This document shows positions 17,872 to 27,216 of a DNA stretch of 64,000 nt, piece after piece. The translations under genes were made by a program, and so were the position numbers. The notes below the pieces were generated by a model. The model saw nothing but the letters and a program-made list of their open reading frames with translations, made no database searches and was not told where the DNA came from. Within the stretch, counting starts at the first letter, position 1; every line of letters begins with the position of its first letter. The DNA comes from DATIYF01 sp035517775. Lineage in GTDB: Bacteria > Acidobacteriota > Terriglobia > Terriglobales > Acidobacteriaceae. The stretch is from the NCBI GenBank assembly GCA_035517775.1, contig DATIYF010000026.1, positions 1-64,000 on the forward strand, in the 5' to 3' direction.

Positions 17872-18657
17872 ATGATGCGCTGGTGCTGTATCCTCTTCTG
17901 CCTTTGGCTGTCTCTCGCTGCTTCAGCTCAGCAGCCCCCCGACGACCCCTCCGCCAATCCCGGCCGCCCGACGGTCTCTACGCCCGCAACCCTTACTCCC
18001 GTCGGCTATCTTCAGTTCGAAACCGGATACCTGTACGCCAACCACTCTCCCGAATTCTCCTCGCAGTCAAGCTTCAATGAGGTGGTGAAGCTCGCCGTGG
18101 CACGCCGCCTTCAGTTGTTGGTCGGCGCGGGCCCGTTCGCACACTCGGTTGTGGATGGTCAGTCAGGCAACGGCACGGGTGGCGTATCTCTGGGGGCGCA
18201 GGGCATCGTTTCCATGGGTGAGGGAGCGCGGCCTACCATCGCCCTCAGCTATTTTCGCAGTGTCTATGGCGGCGATACGCCCGACCTCGACATCGGCAGC
18301 TCGCTCAATTCCGCTCTGCTGCTGCTGAGCGCCGACGTGAAGGGCTTTCACTACGACACTAACTACATCTTCAACGACGTGAGCGAAGATTCCGTTCACC
18401 GCATGCAGTTCGGCCAAACTCTCTCCGTCTCCCATGCGCTTACCGGAAAGTTTAGCCTGTCCGGCGAAATCTGGCGCTTCAGCCAGCCATTTCTGCGCAG
18501 TAATGCTGTCGGCAATTTGTGGGCGTTGAATTACAACGTGAACAAGGACCTGGTCCTGGATGGCGGCTTCAACCGTGGGCTGACCAGCACTTCCACGCGC
18601 TGGGAGGTTTTCGTCGGATTTACCTGGCTGCTGCCCCACCGCGTGCTTCCCCATTAG
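17872..18657 (+). CDS. Outer-membrane beta-barrel, MetA/phenol-degradation transporter-like
   Basis: A 261-residue exported protein. The start at ATG 17872 gives a clean signal peptide (MMRWCC, then ILFCLWLSLAASAQ); an in-frame ATG at 17818 would add 18 residues. The mature part begins with PGRPTVSTPATLTPVGYLQFETGYLY and continues as alternating polar/aromatic strands, as in 'putative MetA-pathway' outer-membrane proteins. It ends in a short loop rather than a terminal Phe. The substrate is unknown. It converges on the gene at 18799 across a strong hairpin. Confidence 0.65.
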   Translation: MMRWCCILFCLWLSLAASAQQPPDDPSANPGRPTVSTPATLTPVGYLQFETGYLYANHSPEFSSQSSFNEVVKLAVARRLQLLVGAGPFAHSVVDGQSGNGTGGVSLGAQGIVSMGEGARPTIALSYFRSVYGGDTPDLDIGSSLNSALLLLSADVKGFHYDTNYIFNDVSEDSVHRMQFGQTLSVSHALTGKFSLSGEIWRFSQPFLRSNAVGNLWALNYNVNKDLVLDGGFNRGLTSTSTRWEVFVGFTWLLPHRVLPH

Positions 18658-18699
18658 CGGCGCGCCTTGCGCTCTCAAGTCCTCAAGCAGCAACTAAAC

Positions 18700-18743
18700 G
18701 CGAGCGCACTCCGGCCCGGAATGATGGGCCGGGGTGGGCTCGC
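18700..18743. terminator. Large stem-loop between convergent genes, possible bidirectional terminator
   Basis: The 18-base arms at 18700-18717 and 18726-18743 pair at 16 of 18 positions around an 8-base loop. It lies between the stops of the outer-membrane gene (+) and the 118-residue gene (-). There is no flanking T-run, so a classical rho-independent terminator is not certain; it may be a palindromic repeat reused as an end signal. Confidence 0.5.
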
Positions 18744-18798
18744 TCTGGCATTCCCGGTTCAAAGATCATTTTCCCCCTCATTCACGGCTCTGCTCCGG

Positions 18799-19155
18799 CT
18801 AATTGCCGGTTTCTGAACCAATTTTGATGGTGTAAGGGCCACCCTGCGGGAGAGTTGGCTGCCCCGGCGGATAGGACACAATGTTGAAATTAACGTTCAC
18901 CGGAACCTTCGCCGGGTAGGCGCACACTTCGACACCGCTGTGCTCTCTGACAAACAGACTCAGCGGATAGATGCCGTTGCCGTCGAGTTGGTAGAGTTCA
19001 ATCAACCAGCGCTTCGCGGGGTGAGCCTTGAACAGGATGACTCCTCCGGCTGGGACTTCGCCAGAGGGAGGATTGAACGTGGGGTTTCCACTTTTATCAA
19101 TGGTGACGGTCAGATCGGCCTCAATCTCTGGCCGCGGGACTGCTGCTTGTGCCAT
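18799..19155 (-). CDS. Hypothetical beta-rich protein
   Basis: A 118-residue protein without a signal peptide or membrane helix. Its predicted character is beta-strand rich (LTVTIDKSGNPTF, GGVILFKA, NVNFNIVSYPP) with many prolines and glycines. I do not recognise the family. The ATG at 19155 is preceded by a purine-rich GAAGGGAGAA about 5 bases upstream, a good ribosome binding site. It follows the TPR kinase gene on the same strand with a 25-base gap, so it is probably in the same transcript and may be a target or partner. Confidence 0.6.
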   Translation of the reverse strand: MAQAAVPRPEIEADLTVTIDKSGNPTFNPPSGEVPAGGVILFKAHPAKRWLIELYQLDGNGIYPLSLFVREHSGVEVCAYPAKVPVNVNFNIVSYPPGQPTLPQGGPYTIKIGSETGN

Positions 19156-19180
19156 GGTATTTCTCCCTTCGAAAGTTGTG

Positions 19181-21910
19181 TTACTTTCCGTTTGCGCGGA
19201 AACTCGGGTCGGCCAGCAGGCTTTGCAGCTCCGGTCTGGCCTTGAGATCGTCCAGCGTCAAGCCTTTCTGCAGGCTCCGTTGCACGTACTCCAGAGCCTT
19301 GCCGCGCTCCCCCAGGTCCTCGTAAGCTTCGCCGGTGTCGGCGAGAACATGGGCGTCCCGCGGCGCCAGCGCCAGCGCCGACTCAATGCACACCAGGGCT
19401 TTGTCTCTTAGTTTCTCTTCGGCATAGAGGATGGCCAGAGCCGACTGCACCTGCGCATCCTGCGGCCGTACTTTGGCCGCCTGCTCCAACAACGGCCTCA
19501 TCCTCTCCCCGGCCGCCCTGGCTTTCCCCTCCTCGTGCTGCCAGCGATACGCCTCCATGAGATTGGCCCAAACCTGGAAGTCCTTATCGTTGAGTTGCAG
19601 CGCCTCTTCCGTGGTCGCCGTAGACTCAGCGTACCGGCCTTCACTTAAGTAAAGGCTGCCCAGATTGGCGTAACCCTCATAGCTCGGAGCCAGTTCCAGG
19701 GATTTTCGGAGCGCCTGCTCCGCCTGGGGCCAGACTTTGGGGTCGCCCATATCCAGATATACCGCAGCCAGATTGCTGTATACCACCGCATTGTCAGGCG
19801 TGAGCTGCGCCGCATGTTGAAGCTGGGCGATGGCCTCTTGATACCGGCCGTGACCGTCGAAAAAAAGCCCCAGCATGTTATATCCGTTCCAGTAATCCGG
19901 CCGCAGCGCAATGGCTTGGCGATAAGCCGCTTCCGCATCCTGCACCCGGCCCATGTGATCGTAGGCGGCGGCCATTCCGCGCAACGCTTCCGCCGAATGT
20001 GGATCCAATTGCAGGGCCCGCTGGAACTCCTGCAAGGCCAGGTCATTTTTCCCCAGCGCGGAATGGGTAGAGCCCAGCGTCACGTAAGTGGCTGGTAAAC
20101 GGTTGTCGAGTTGGGCCGCGCGTGTGCAGTTGGCAAAGATCTCGTCAATCCATCGAGGATTCTGATCAAGGCGATATTTCAGACGATAGGCTTCTCCCAA
20201 CTGGGCGTAGCCCAGGGCGAAGCTCGGATCGGTTTTCACCGAGTATTCCAGTGCGGTGATGGCCAGCTCGAGGTTGCCCGGCTTGTCATAACGCTGCATG
20301 TAGCCGAGCGCCCTCAGGTAGTCCTCATAAGCCGCCGGATTCGCCGATCCCCCGGTAAGGCGAAGCTCCTCCGAGGTGACCGGGACCTTCATCAGCCGGG
20401 CCAGGCCCGCCACCACTTGCTGCTGCAGCGCGGCTAGATCGCCAGCGCGGTCTTCCACCTGCAGCGAACCCATCAGGCGCAGGCGCTTAGCGTCAATCAA
20501 GTCCACGTTCAGGTGGATCCCCTGCCCATCCCGTTGCACGCTGCCCTTGACCGCCAGAGTGGCTCCTAACTGCCGGAGTGCGTCTGCCGGCTCCGTGATC
20601 TTGTGGCGGCGCACCTCGCTGGCGGGGACCACCCAAAGCGACCGATTGCCAACTTCCAGATTCGAAAGGCCCCCGGAGAGCGAGTCCATCAGCCCCTCGG
20701 CCAGGGCTTGGTTCTTCGGGTCATTCCCAATGTTCTCAAAAGGTAGAACGGCGATATGTCTTTCCTCGTGAGCGAATAACATTCCCTGGATTCGTTCTCG
20801 AACCGCGGGCACCAACACTCCAGCGGCGGCTGCCAGCACAAGCACGGCCACGACCGCCGGAACGGTCCAGTTGCGCTTCCGCCGGGTTAATGTCCACCCC
20901 GAATCCGACGCCAGCTCCATGGCTTTGCGCAGCGCGTTTGCGCGTGTGCTGGATTTCGTGCTCGGGGTAAGGCGGGCTCCCTCAGACCCGGCCAGCAAAG
21001 CTCTTGCCCGCTCCAGGTCTTGCGCCATCTCCGAGCAGCTCTGGTAGCGGTTCAGAGGATCTTTGGCCAGCGCCTTATAAACGATCTGTTGCACTTCGAG
21101 CGGAACCCCGTCCAGGGGCGCCGGGGCCTCATTCAGGATGGCAAATATGATTCTGCCAGGTCCGCCTTCCCGCTGAAATGGGTTTTGCCCGCTGAGCATT
21201 TCGCTCAGCACCACGCCCAGCGCCCAGATGTCAGTTCGCTGGTCCACCCCCTGGCCCATGGCCTGTTCCGGCGCCATGTAGGTGACCGTGCCGGTCGCGC
21301 CCTGGTTGAGACTCACGGTTTCCCCGGCAGTGACGTGGGCCAGTCCGAAATCCACAATCTTGGCCACGCCTTGCGGTGTGATCATCACATTCGAAGGCTT
21401 GATGTCACGGTGAACAATGTTGTGGGCATGCGCCTCCCCCAGGCCTCGCGCCACCTGCAGGGCGATCTCGATCGCCTCCGAAACCGGCATGGAGCTCGAG
21501 CCGATCCGGTTGGCTAAGGACAGGCCCTCGTAAAACGCCATGACGATGAAAGTGCGCCCATCGGAAGTCTCTTCAATGCCATGGATGGCGCCCAGGTTGA
21601 CATGGTCGAGGGAGGAAGCGATGCGCGCCTCCCGCAGGAAGCGGCCCTTTTCTTTGGCGCTGGCATTGAGTTCCGCGGGCAGGAACTTTAGCGCCACTGT
21701 GCGCTCCAGCTTCAGATCACGGGCGCGATACACCACCCCCATCCCGCCCGCACCCGCTGTGCTAAGAATCTGATAATTCCCCGCGACCACCTCGCCCGAG
21801 GAAAGCGTACTGTTCAACTCAGGCACGGAACTTCCTTCTCGGGGCGCGCCGCTTGATTGCGGGGCCCTGGAATCCTGGGGGGAATGCCCCGATGGTACGT
21901 CCTGCCGCAC
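19181..21910 (-). CDS. Transmembrane Ser/Thr protein kinase with TPR sensor half
   Basis: A 909-residue protein. Residues about 45-310 are a complete Hanks-type kinase: glycine loop GAGGMGVVY, ATP-binding K75 (VALKFL), catalytic D169 (HRDIKPSN), D187FG and the APE-like YMAPEQ. One membrane helix follows at about 350-372. Residues about 385-500 look like a TolB_N/FlgO-type domain (HIAVLPFENIG). From about 530 to 890 there are around ten tetratricopeptide repeats. Such proteins phosphorylate cytosolic targets in response to an envelope signal; the TPR half would be outside. The target is unknown. lptD lies 76 bases upstream on the same strand. Confidence 0.93.
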   Translation of the reverse strand: MRQDVPSGHSPQDSRAPQSSGAPREGSSVPELNSTLSSGEVVAGNYQILSTAGAGGMGVVYRARDLKLERTVALKFLPAELNASAKEKGRFLREARIASSLDHVNLGAIHGIEETSDGRTFIVMAFYEGLSLANRIGSSSMPVSEAIEIALQVARGLGEAHAHNIVHRDIKPSNVMITPQGVAKIVDFGLAHVTAGETVSLNQGATGTVTYMAPEQAMGQGVDQRTDIWALGVVLSEMLSGQNPFQREGGPGRIIFAILNEAPAPLDGVPLEVQQIVYKALAKDPLNRYQSCSEMAQDLERARALLAGSEGARLTPSTKSSTRANALRKAMELASDSGWTLTRRKRNWTVPAVVAVLVLAAAAGVLVPAVRERIQGMLFAHEERHIAVLPFENIGNDPKNQALAEGLMDSLSGGLSNLEVGNRSLWVVPASEVRRHKITEPADALRQLGATLAVKGSVQRDGQGIHLNVDLIDAKRLRLMGSLQVEDRAGDLAALQQQVVAGLARLMKVPVTSEELRLTGGSANPAAYEDYLRALGYMQRYDKPGNLELAITALEYSVKTDPSFALGYAQLGEAYRLKYRLDQNPRWIDEIFANCTRAAQLDNRLPATYVTLGSTHSALGKNDLALQEFQRALQLDPHSAEALRGMAAAYDHMGRVQDAEAAYRQAIALRPDYWNGYNMLGLFFDGHGRYQEAIAQLQHAAQLTPDNAVVYSNLAAVYLDMGDPKVWPQAEQALRKSLELAPSYEGYANLGSLYLSEGRYAESTATTEEALQLNDKDFQVWANLMEAYRWQHEEGKARAAGERMRPLLEQAAKVRPQDAQVQSALAILYAEEKLRDKALVCIESALALAPRDAHVLADTGEAYEDLGERGKALEYVQRSLQKGLTLDDLKARPELQSLLADPSFRANGK

Positions 21911-21986
21911 ACACTTGCAACCGAACGGAGAAAGCCGGGCCTTGGCGAAAGCAATGGCGCGGGCTCTGCAGCCCGGGCGCTGCAGG

Positions 21987-24449
21987 TCAGAACAGCCGCT
22001 CCTGCCTTCTCAAATTGCCCAATGCCCCGATGTTGGCCAGGGCAAAGGTAAAGCGGAACTGGTTCTCGTTGCGCACCGAGCCCAAAGCGAAGCGCCGGTA
22101 TTCGATATTCACCCCGCAGCAGTCCCAGTTGTAAGCGCTCTGAATTGAGGCGTACTGCAAGAATCCCAGGTGCGCGTCGTAGCCGGCATTGATCGCCCCG
22201 GTAAAACCGCGTTTGTTGGGATGGCCGTAGCCAAACAGCAGGCGAAGCTGGTCGAAGCGGATCGGCGTGGCCGCGCTGGCCAGAAGCTCTCCCGCGGTCT
22301 GCAGAAACGCTCCGCCGCCTCCCATAGTGAACGGTCCCAGGTGGTAATTGAAAATGGCCGTGCTGGCGTTGATGCGGCCCTTCTTGAAGTCATAGTCCAG
22401 GTCCCATTCCGCGTCGGTACGGCTGCTGCTCTGGATGTGCAGCCGCGAGATCAGCGGCGAGAAACGCCGCGTGTCGGTAAGAAACGCGATTCCGGTCAGA
22501 TCGGCGGTGGCGTCCAGCACGTTGCGGGTGCCCGGAACCAGCGCGCCGCCGAAAGTCGGGTCCAGATAATATTTTTGCGCCAGCTCCCAGGTCACCACTT
22601 CACGCACTTGCGGCCCGCTCTCGCATGGCGCGCCTTCCGCCAAAGGCTGCCGCTCCCAGGGTATGGGACTCTGCTTCACCTGTCCGCCAATCGCCAATCC
22701 AGGAATCCCCTCCGTGCCGCAGTTTGCCGGCTTGCTCGAAGTGCGCTTGGCGTACAGCCGGTTTACCAGCCCGTACTCGACTTCATTGGTATCGCTAAGG
22801 ATGTCTCGTTCGTCGAAGCGAAGAATCTGGTCAAAATTATTGACCCCGGTCACGTAGCGATACACGGCGCGCGGCTCGATCACATGCTTCCACTTTCGGC
22901 CCAGAAATTCCCGGCCGAAAACCCGCTCCAGCGGGGGCGGCCTGAGCTCGACCGAGCCTTCGACGGCCTTTCGGTTGATGGCGTTGCCCACCGCCTCCTC
23001 CGATGAATCGGTCGAGACCAGGCGCCGGGTGTAGAAGGTGTCGTGCAGCGACAGCTCGGGCCGCAGCGACCAGCCCTTCAGGAGCAGCGGAAGCGACAGG
23101 CGGGGGTTGAGGTCAAAGCGCCCGGTCGTGCCGGTGTCGAACTTGGCCTGCGGCGAGATGCTCGAAAAAGGCTCGCTGCGCGAAAGCCCGGCCGCGGAAG
23201 CGTCATAAGACCAGTAAAACGGCGAATGTCCCAGCGGCCGCTCCACGCCGAAAAAATCAAAGCCGGGCGCGTGCACAATCGAAACCACGTCGCCCGCCGT
23301 GGTGCTCTCGAAGTTTTGGTAGCGCTCAGTCAGGAAGTTGGAAAAGAAACCGTCCTTCGTATGGGAGAGAAATACCTCCGACTTCACTTCCGAGTTGACC
23401 GCCTGTGTAAAGACCTCGTTGAAGGCCAGGCGGTAAACATACGAAGTCAGGTAGTCAACATTCGCCACGCCGCGCAGGTTGTGGGGAAAGCTGCTCACGG
23501 CATCCAACCGGACTTCTTGTCCGCCCTGCTTGTTCTCGTGGTTGGGTCCGATGCCTTTGTCGAAGACCGCCAGGTACGTCAGGTCCACGAACGAAGAGTT
23601 GCTGGGTCGGGCGCGAAACTCGCCCTGCGGCGCCCATCCCCGCATGGAGTAGTAGTCCGTGCCCAAGGCCAGGTCCATGCTGCGGTTGATCGCCCAGAAA
23701 ACGGATTCGCCCACGATGTTGCCTTTGATGGAAGAGCGCCCGATGTTGGGCACGCCGAACCCCGACTGCCGCACCTTCTCGATCGGATGCGTGGCAAAAG
23801 GAAAATAAAAGACCGGAACGCCCTCCAGCCGGAATGTTGCCTGGTAAATGCGCGCATTGCCTCCGGCCTGCACAATCGCCTTCTGGGCATCGAAACGCCA
23901 CTTGGGATGCGGCAGATGGCAGGTCGTAATGGCGCCATCATGCACCACGTAATGGCCGGGGCCGGTCTTCTCCGCCAGCTTTCCCGTGAACGAAAACGGG
24001 TTGGAAGAGGTCAGCATCATCCTCGTACCCTGCGGTTTCATGCCGATGGTGGCGCGCACCTGCTCAAAGCGCCCGGTCTCGGTGTGCAGGTTATATACCG
24101 CGTGGCTGGCCTGAATGTGCTCGTCGTAGGGTCCGCCTTCCAGAATCACATGCCCGTCGGCCATCGCCTGCCCGCTGTCGGAGTCATAGCTCATTTCATC
24201 GGCGCGCAGCGTGTACGGCGGATAGTCAATCTCCGCGTTGCCGTGCAGCTTATAAACTGCCCCGTTTTTCTCCTGAGTGAGCGCGCGGATGGTCACGTCC
24301 TCGTACGCCTGCGCGGGCGCAACATGCGGCGGGCCGTTCGTTTGCGGCGCGCCTTGCGCCGATAGCAACTGGCTGGTTAACAGCCAAGGCACGATCAGCA
24401 GATGACAAACCCAGGCCGCCGTGATAAGCAATCGTGTGCGGAAACTCAT
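21987..24449 (-). CDS. lptD: LPS-assembly outer-membrane protein LptD
   Basis: An 820-residue protein that would insert lipopolysaccharide into the outer leaflet. The frame is open 32 codons upstream, but ATG 24449 gives a proper signal peptide (FRTRLLITAAWVCHLLIVPW). Residues about 60-200 form the OstA-like N-terminal domain (AEIDYPPYTLRADEMSYDSD region), and the rest is a beta-barrel with LptD motifs such as PVFYFPFATHPI and GFGVPNIGRSSIKG. The last residue is Phe, as usual for BAM substrates. No lptE is visible nearby. Its presence indicates a didermic cell that makes LPS. Confidence 0.88.
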   Translation of the reverse strand: MSFRTRLLITAAWVCHLLIVPWLLTSQLLSAQGAPQTNGPPHVAPAQAYEDVTIRALTQEKNGAVYKLHGNAEIDYPPYTLRADEMSYDSDSGQAMADGHVILEGGPYDEHIQASHAVYNLHTETGRFEQVRATIGMKPQGTRMMLTSSNPFSFTGKLAEKTGPGHYVVHDGAITTCHLPHPKWRFDAQKAIVQAGGNARIYQATFRLEGVPVFYFPFATHPIEKVRQSGFGVPNIGRSSIKGNIVGESVFWAINRSMDLALGTDYYSMRGWAPQGEFRARPSNSSFVDLTYLAVFDKGIGPNHENKQGGQEVRLDAVSSFPHNLRGVANVDYLTSYVYRLAFNEVFTQAVNSEVKSEVFLSHTKDGFFSNFLTERYQNFESTTAGDVVSIVHAPGFDFFGVERPLGHSPFYWSYDASAAGLSRSEPFSSISPQAKFDTGTTGRFDLNPRLSLPLLLKGWSLRPELSLHDTFYTRRLVSTDSSEEAVGNAINRKAVEGSVELRPPPLERVFGREFLGRKWKHVIEPRAVYRYVTGVNNFDQILRFDERDILSDTNEVEYGLVNRLYAKRTSSKPANCGTEGIPGLAIGGQVKQSPIPWERQPLAEGAPCESGPQVREVVTWELAQKYYLDPTFGGALVPGTRNVLDATADLTGIAFLTDTRRFSPLISRLHIQSSSRTDAEWDLDYDFKKGRINASTAIFNYHLGPFTMGGGGAFLQTAGELLASAATPIRFDQLRLLFGYGHPNKRGFTGAINAGYDAHLGFLQYASIQSAYNWDCCGVNIEYRRFALGSVRNENQFRFTFALANIGALGNLRRQERLF

Positions 24450-24620
24450 CGGGAGCGCGCGAACGGTCCATCCTGCCGGTTTGCGTGGTGGCTTCGTGAA
24501 CTTAGCATGGGGCGGGGCGGGCAGGCAAAGTGCGGCGCGCTCCATTCTGCCATTGCTTTTTCGCCGGCCCTGGCTGCATAGTCAAGCGATGATGTTCTTC
24601 TCCTCGGGTTACCTCTCGGC

Positions 24621-25751
24621 ATGAAACCGGAATACCAGCCCGAAGAGGAGGGCGAACCCGAGCCGGCGCGCGAACCGGCCTTGATTGACCCTGAAGCCTA
24701 TGATGCCAGCGAACAGCAATTTGCCGCCAGTCTCGAAGCGCCTTCCGCAACCCTGAAACCGGCAGAGAGACATTCCCCCGGCAGTCAACCCCCACTAGAG
24801 GAAACAACTTCCGCGGCCTCAGCCGCCGCGGAGCCGCCTGCATCGCAAGCACCTGCCGGCTCCGCTGATTCCGCCGAAACCATCCACGAAGAGAGCGCCA
24901 CCCCTGATCTCTGGCGCCAGGAATTGGCCGAGCGTCTCACCCAATACCGCGCCCGCCGCCGGCCCCGCGCGCCTCGCTATCCTTCGCTGCAGCTGAAGTT
25001 CGAGCCCTATGAGCCGGCGCTCATCCCCAAAACCGGCTTCGACGTTCCCTCACCGGAAGCCGGTCCGCGCGCCGCCCTGCCGCTGGAAGATTCACTCTCC
25101 CACGCAACCGAGACCGCGCGCATCCTCGAGTTTCCCCGCTCTTCGCTCATGCCGCCCGGGCCGCTCGAAGAGTTGGCCGAGCCCGTGTTTCTTCGGCCGC
25201 GCATCCTCGAAGTTCCCGAAACCCCGGCGCCTCCGCCCGCCCTCGGCGGCATTTCGCTTGAGCTGGAAGAGCCGGCCGGCCCCGAGCGCCGCCCAGGAAT
25301 AGAAATCCCCTTACAGCCAGCGCCGTTCTTTCGCCGCCTGCTCGCCGCCGCCGTGGATGGCCTGCTCGTGCTTCTCGCTCTCGCTGCTGCCGGAGAAATT
25401 TTCTACCGCATCGCCGGCCGCCCGCTTCCTTCCCGTTCCCTCCTTCTCGCCTCCGCCGTAATTTGCCTCATTTTCTGGGCCATCTTCCAATACCTGCTGC
25501 TGATCTATGCTCAAACCACGCCCGGCCTCTGGCTCGCCCGTCTCCATCTGAGCCGCTTCGACGGCGCCTCCGTTCCTCGCCGCATTCGCCGCTGGCGTGT
25601 GCTGGCTTCCCTTCTCTCCGGAGTTTCCCTCGGCCTCGGCTATGCCTGGTGCATCGTTGATGAAGACGGCCTCTGCTGGCATGACCGCATTACCCGCACC
25701 TTCCTCGCGCCGCTGACTCCAAACAGCCAGCCCGATCGCGCTGCAGAATAA
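24621..25751 (+). CDS. RDD-family membrane protein with long Pro/Glu-rich N-terminal region
   Basis: A 376-residue protein in two parts. Residues 1-230 are low-complexity, rich in Pro, Glu and Ala, and probably disordered. Residues about 235-355 form the RDD domain with three hydrophobic helices, beginning PAPFFRRLLAAAVDGLLVLLA and including TPGLWLARLHLSRFDG. The domain's conserved Arg and Asp are visible in FRRLLAAAVDG. Function of RDD proteins is poorly known; some are Na+/H+ transporters. The gene is divergent from lptD and followed by a YIP1 gene on the same strand. Confidence 0.8.
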   Translation: MKPEYQPEEEGEPEPAREPALIDPEAYDASEQQFAASLEAPSATLKPAERHSPGSQPPLEETTSAASAAAEPPASQAPAGSADSAETIHEESATPDLWRQELAERLTQYRARRRPRAPRYPSLQLKFEPYEPALIPKTGFDVPSPEAGPRAALPLEDSLSHATETARILEFPRSSLMPPGPLEELAEPVFLRPRILEVPETPAPPPALGGISLELEEPAGPERRPGIEIPLQPAPFFRRLLAAAVDGLLVLLALAAAGEIFYRIAGRPLPSRSLLLASAVICLIFWAIFQYLLLIYAQTTPGLWLARLHLSRFDGASVPRRIRRWRVLASLLSGVSLGLGYAWCIVDEDGLCWHDRITRTFLAPLTPNSQPDRAAE

Positions 25752-25879
25752 GCCCGGGCGCCTCCGGCGAAAATTCTCTCCGACTCGCATGCCTGGGAGA
25801 TCCAACAGTCCTTCCCCCGCACTTGTCTCCCAACCTTTCCACCGACTACAATCCGCTGGCACATTCGGAGGAGATTCTC

Positions 25880-26632
25880 ATGAGCGCTTCCGTCGTAGCA
25901 GCTCCCGGGGATGACGGCACGCCGCCGCTTTCCGAGCCGGCGCGCATCGTCAATACTTTCATCGCGCCCGGCAAGACCTTCACCGACATCCGCCGCAATG
26001 GCAGCTGGTGGGCGCCCTGGCTGCTCATCTCGATTTTTTCCATCGCCTTCATTTACGTGGTCGGGCAGCAGATTGGCTTCGAGCAGGTCAGCCGCAACCA
26101 GATCGCGCATTCCGCCCGCGCCGACCAGTTCGACAAGCTCCCTCCCGACCAGCAGGACCAGCGAATCCGCCTGAGCGCCAAGATCACCAGAATTTTCGCC
26201 TACCTCACTCCCGCCTTTATTTTGATTGCTTATGTGATCATGGCCGCGATTCTCATGGCCACATTTAAGGTTGGGACCGGCGCCGAAGTCACCTTCGGCA
26301 AGTCGATGGCGATTGTCATCTACAGCAGCCTGCCCTACATTCTGCATGCCATTCTGGGCATCGTCTCGCTTTTCGCCGGAGTCAGCCCCGAGGGCTTCAA
26401 CATCAACAATCCCGTAGGCAGCAACCCCGCCTACTTCATGGACCCCGCGGGCAACAAGTTTGTTTACGGCATGGCCTCTGCGCTCGACATCTTCGTCGTC
26501 TGGAGCATCGTGCTCATGGGCATTGGCTTCGCCTGCAACAGCAAGGTGAAGCGCTCCAACGCCATTCTCATCGTCGTCGCCTGGTATTTGCTCTGGAAGC
26601 TGCTCGCCTCCGGTCTGGCGGCCGCTTTCTGA
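25880..26632 (+). CDS. YIP1-family membrane protein
   Basis: A 250-residue protein with about five hydrophobic segments and the Yip1-type N-terminal region RIVNTFIAPGKTFTDIRRNGSWW. The start is ATG 25880, with GGAGGAG ending 6 bases upstream; the 19 upstream in-frame codons are not needed. Bacterial YIP1 proteins are membrane proteins of unknown function. It lies downstream of the RDD gene and upstream of the DinB gene on the same strand (46-base gap). Confidence 0.82.
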   Translation: MSASVVAAPGDDGTPPLSEPARIVNTFIAPGKTFTDIRRNGSWWAPWLLISIFSIAFIYVVGQQIGFEQVSRNQIAHSARADQFDKLPPDQQDQRIRLSAKITRIFAYLTPAFILIAYVIMAAILMATFKVGTGAEVTFGKSMAIVIYSSLPYILHAILGIVSLFAGVSPEGFNINNPVGSNPAYFMDPAGNKFVYGMASALDIFVVWSIVLMGIGFACNSKVKRSNAILIVVAWYLLWKLLASGLAAAF

Positions 26633-26678
26633 TCGCGAAAGAGATGTATTCTATCTACAGAAATATTCAGGAGTTCCC

Positions 26679-27215
26679 ATGAACTGCCGCACCAAGAAAT
26701 TCATGCTCGCCCTGGCCGTGCTTCTGGCCTCATCCACGCTGGCTTCCGCTCAGGCCAATCCCGTCACCTCCGCTGTCAAAGAAATTCTTCCCCGCCAGCA
26801 GAAGAACCTGGTGGGCGCGGCAGAAGAAATGCCCGCCGATAAATTTGGCTACAAGCCCACGGCGCCGCAGATGAGCTTCGGGCACCTGATCGTGCACATT
26901 GCCGAGTCGAATAATTCCTTGTGCGCGGCGATCGGCAACCTCTCCGCCCCGGCCTCCGCTAACCTTAAGGAGACCGATAGCAAAGAGAAGCTGCTGGCCG
27001 CCCTCAGAGAGTCGTTTGAATTCTGCAACGGTGTGTTGGCCAAGGTGGATGACAGCAAGCTGAACGATCCCGTCGAACTCTGGGGCGGACGCAAAGGCAC
27101 CGTCGCCTTCGCCCTCATCGCTTTGACCAACGACTGGGCCGATCACTACAGCGCCGCCGCCATGTATCTTCGCCTGAACGGAATGCTGCCGCCCAGCGCC
27201 CAGAAGAAGAAATAG
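26679..27215 (+). CDS. Exported DinB-family protein
   Basis: A 178-residue protein with a signal peptide (MNCRTKKFMLALAVLLASSTLASAQ) followed by a four-helix DinB/YfiT-like domain. The metal-binding histidines expected in the family are seen in FGHLIVHIAES and ADHYSAA. DinB proteins are often thiol-dependent transferases or hydrolases; an exported version suggests a role in the periplasm. CAGGAG lies 7 bases before the ATG. The substrate is unknown. Confidence 0.82.
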   Translation: MNCRTKKFMLALAVLLASSTLASAQANPVTSAVKEILPRQQKNLVGAAEEMPADKFGYKPTAPQMSFGHLIVHIAESNNSLCAAIGNLSAPASANLKETDSKEKLLAALRESFEFCNGVLAKVDDSKLNDPVELWGGRKGTVAFALIALTNDWADHYSAAAMYLRLNGMLPPSAQKKK

Positions 27216-27216
27216 C

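Noticed and set aside
23043..24365. 440-residue plus-strand frame over lptD
   Set aside because: Antisense to lptD, no domain or signal, Arg/Val/His-rich composition.
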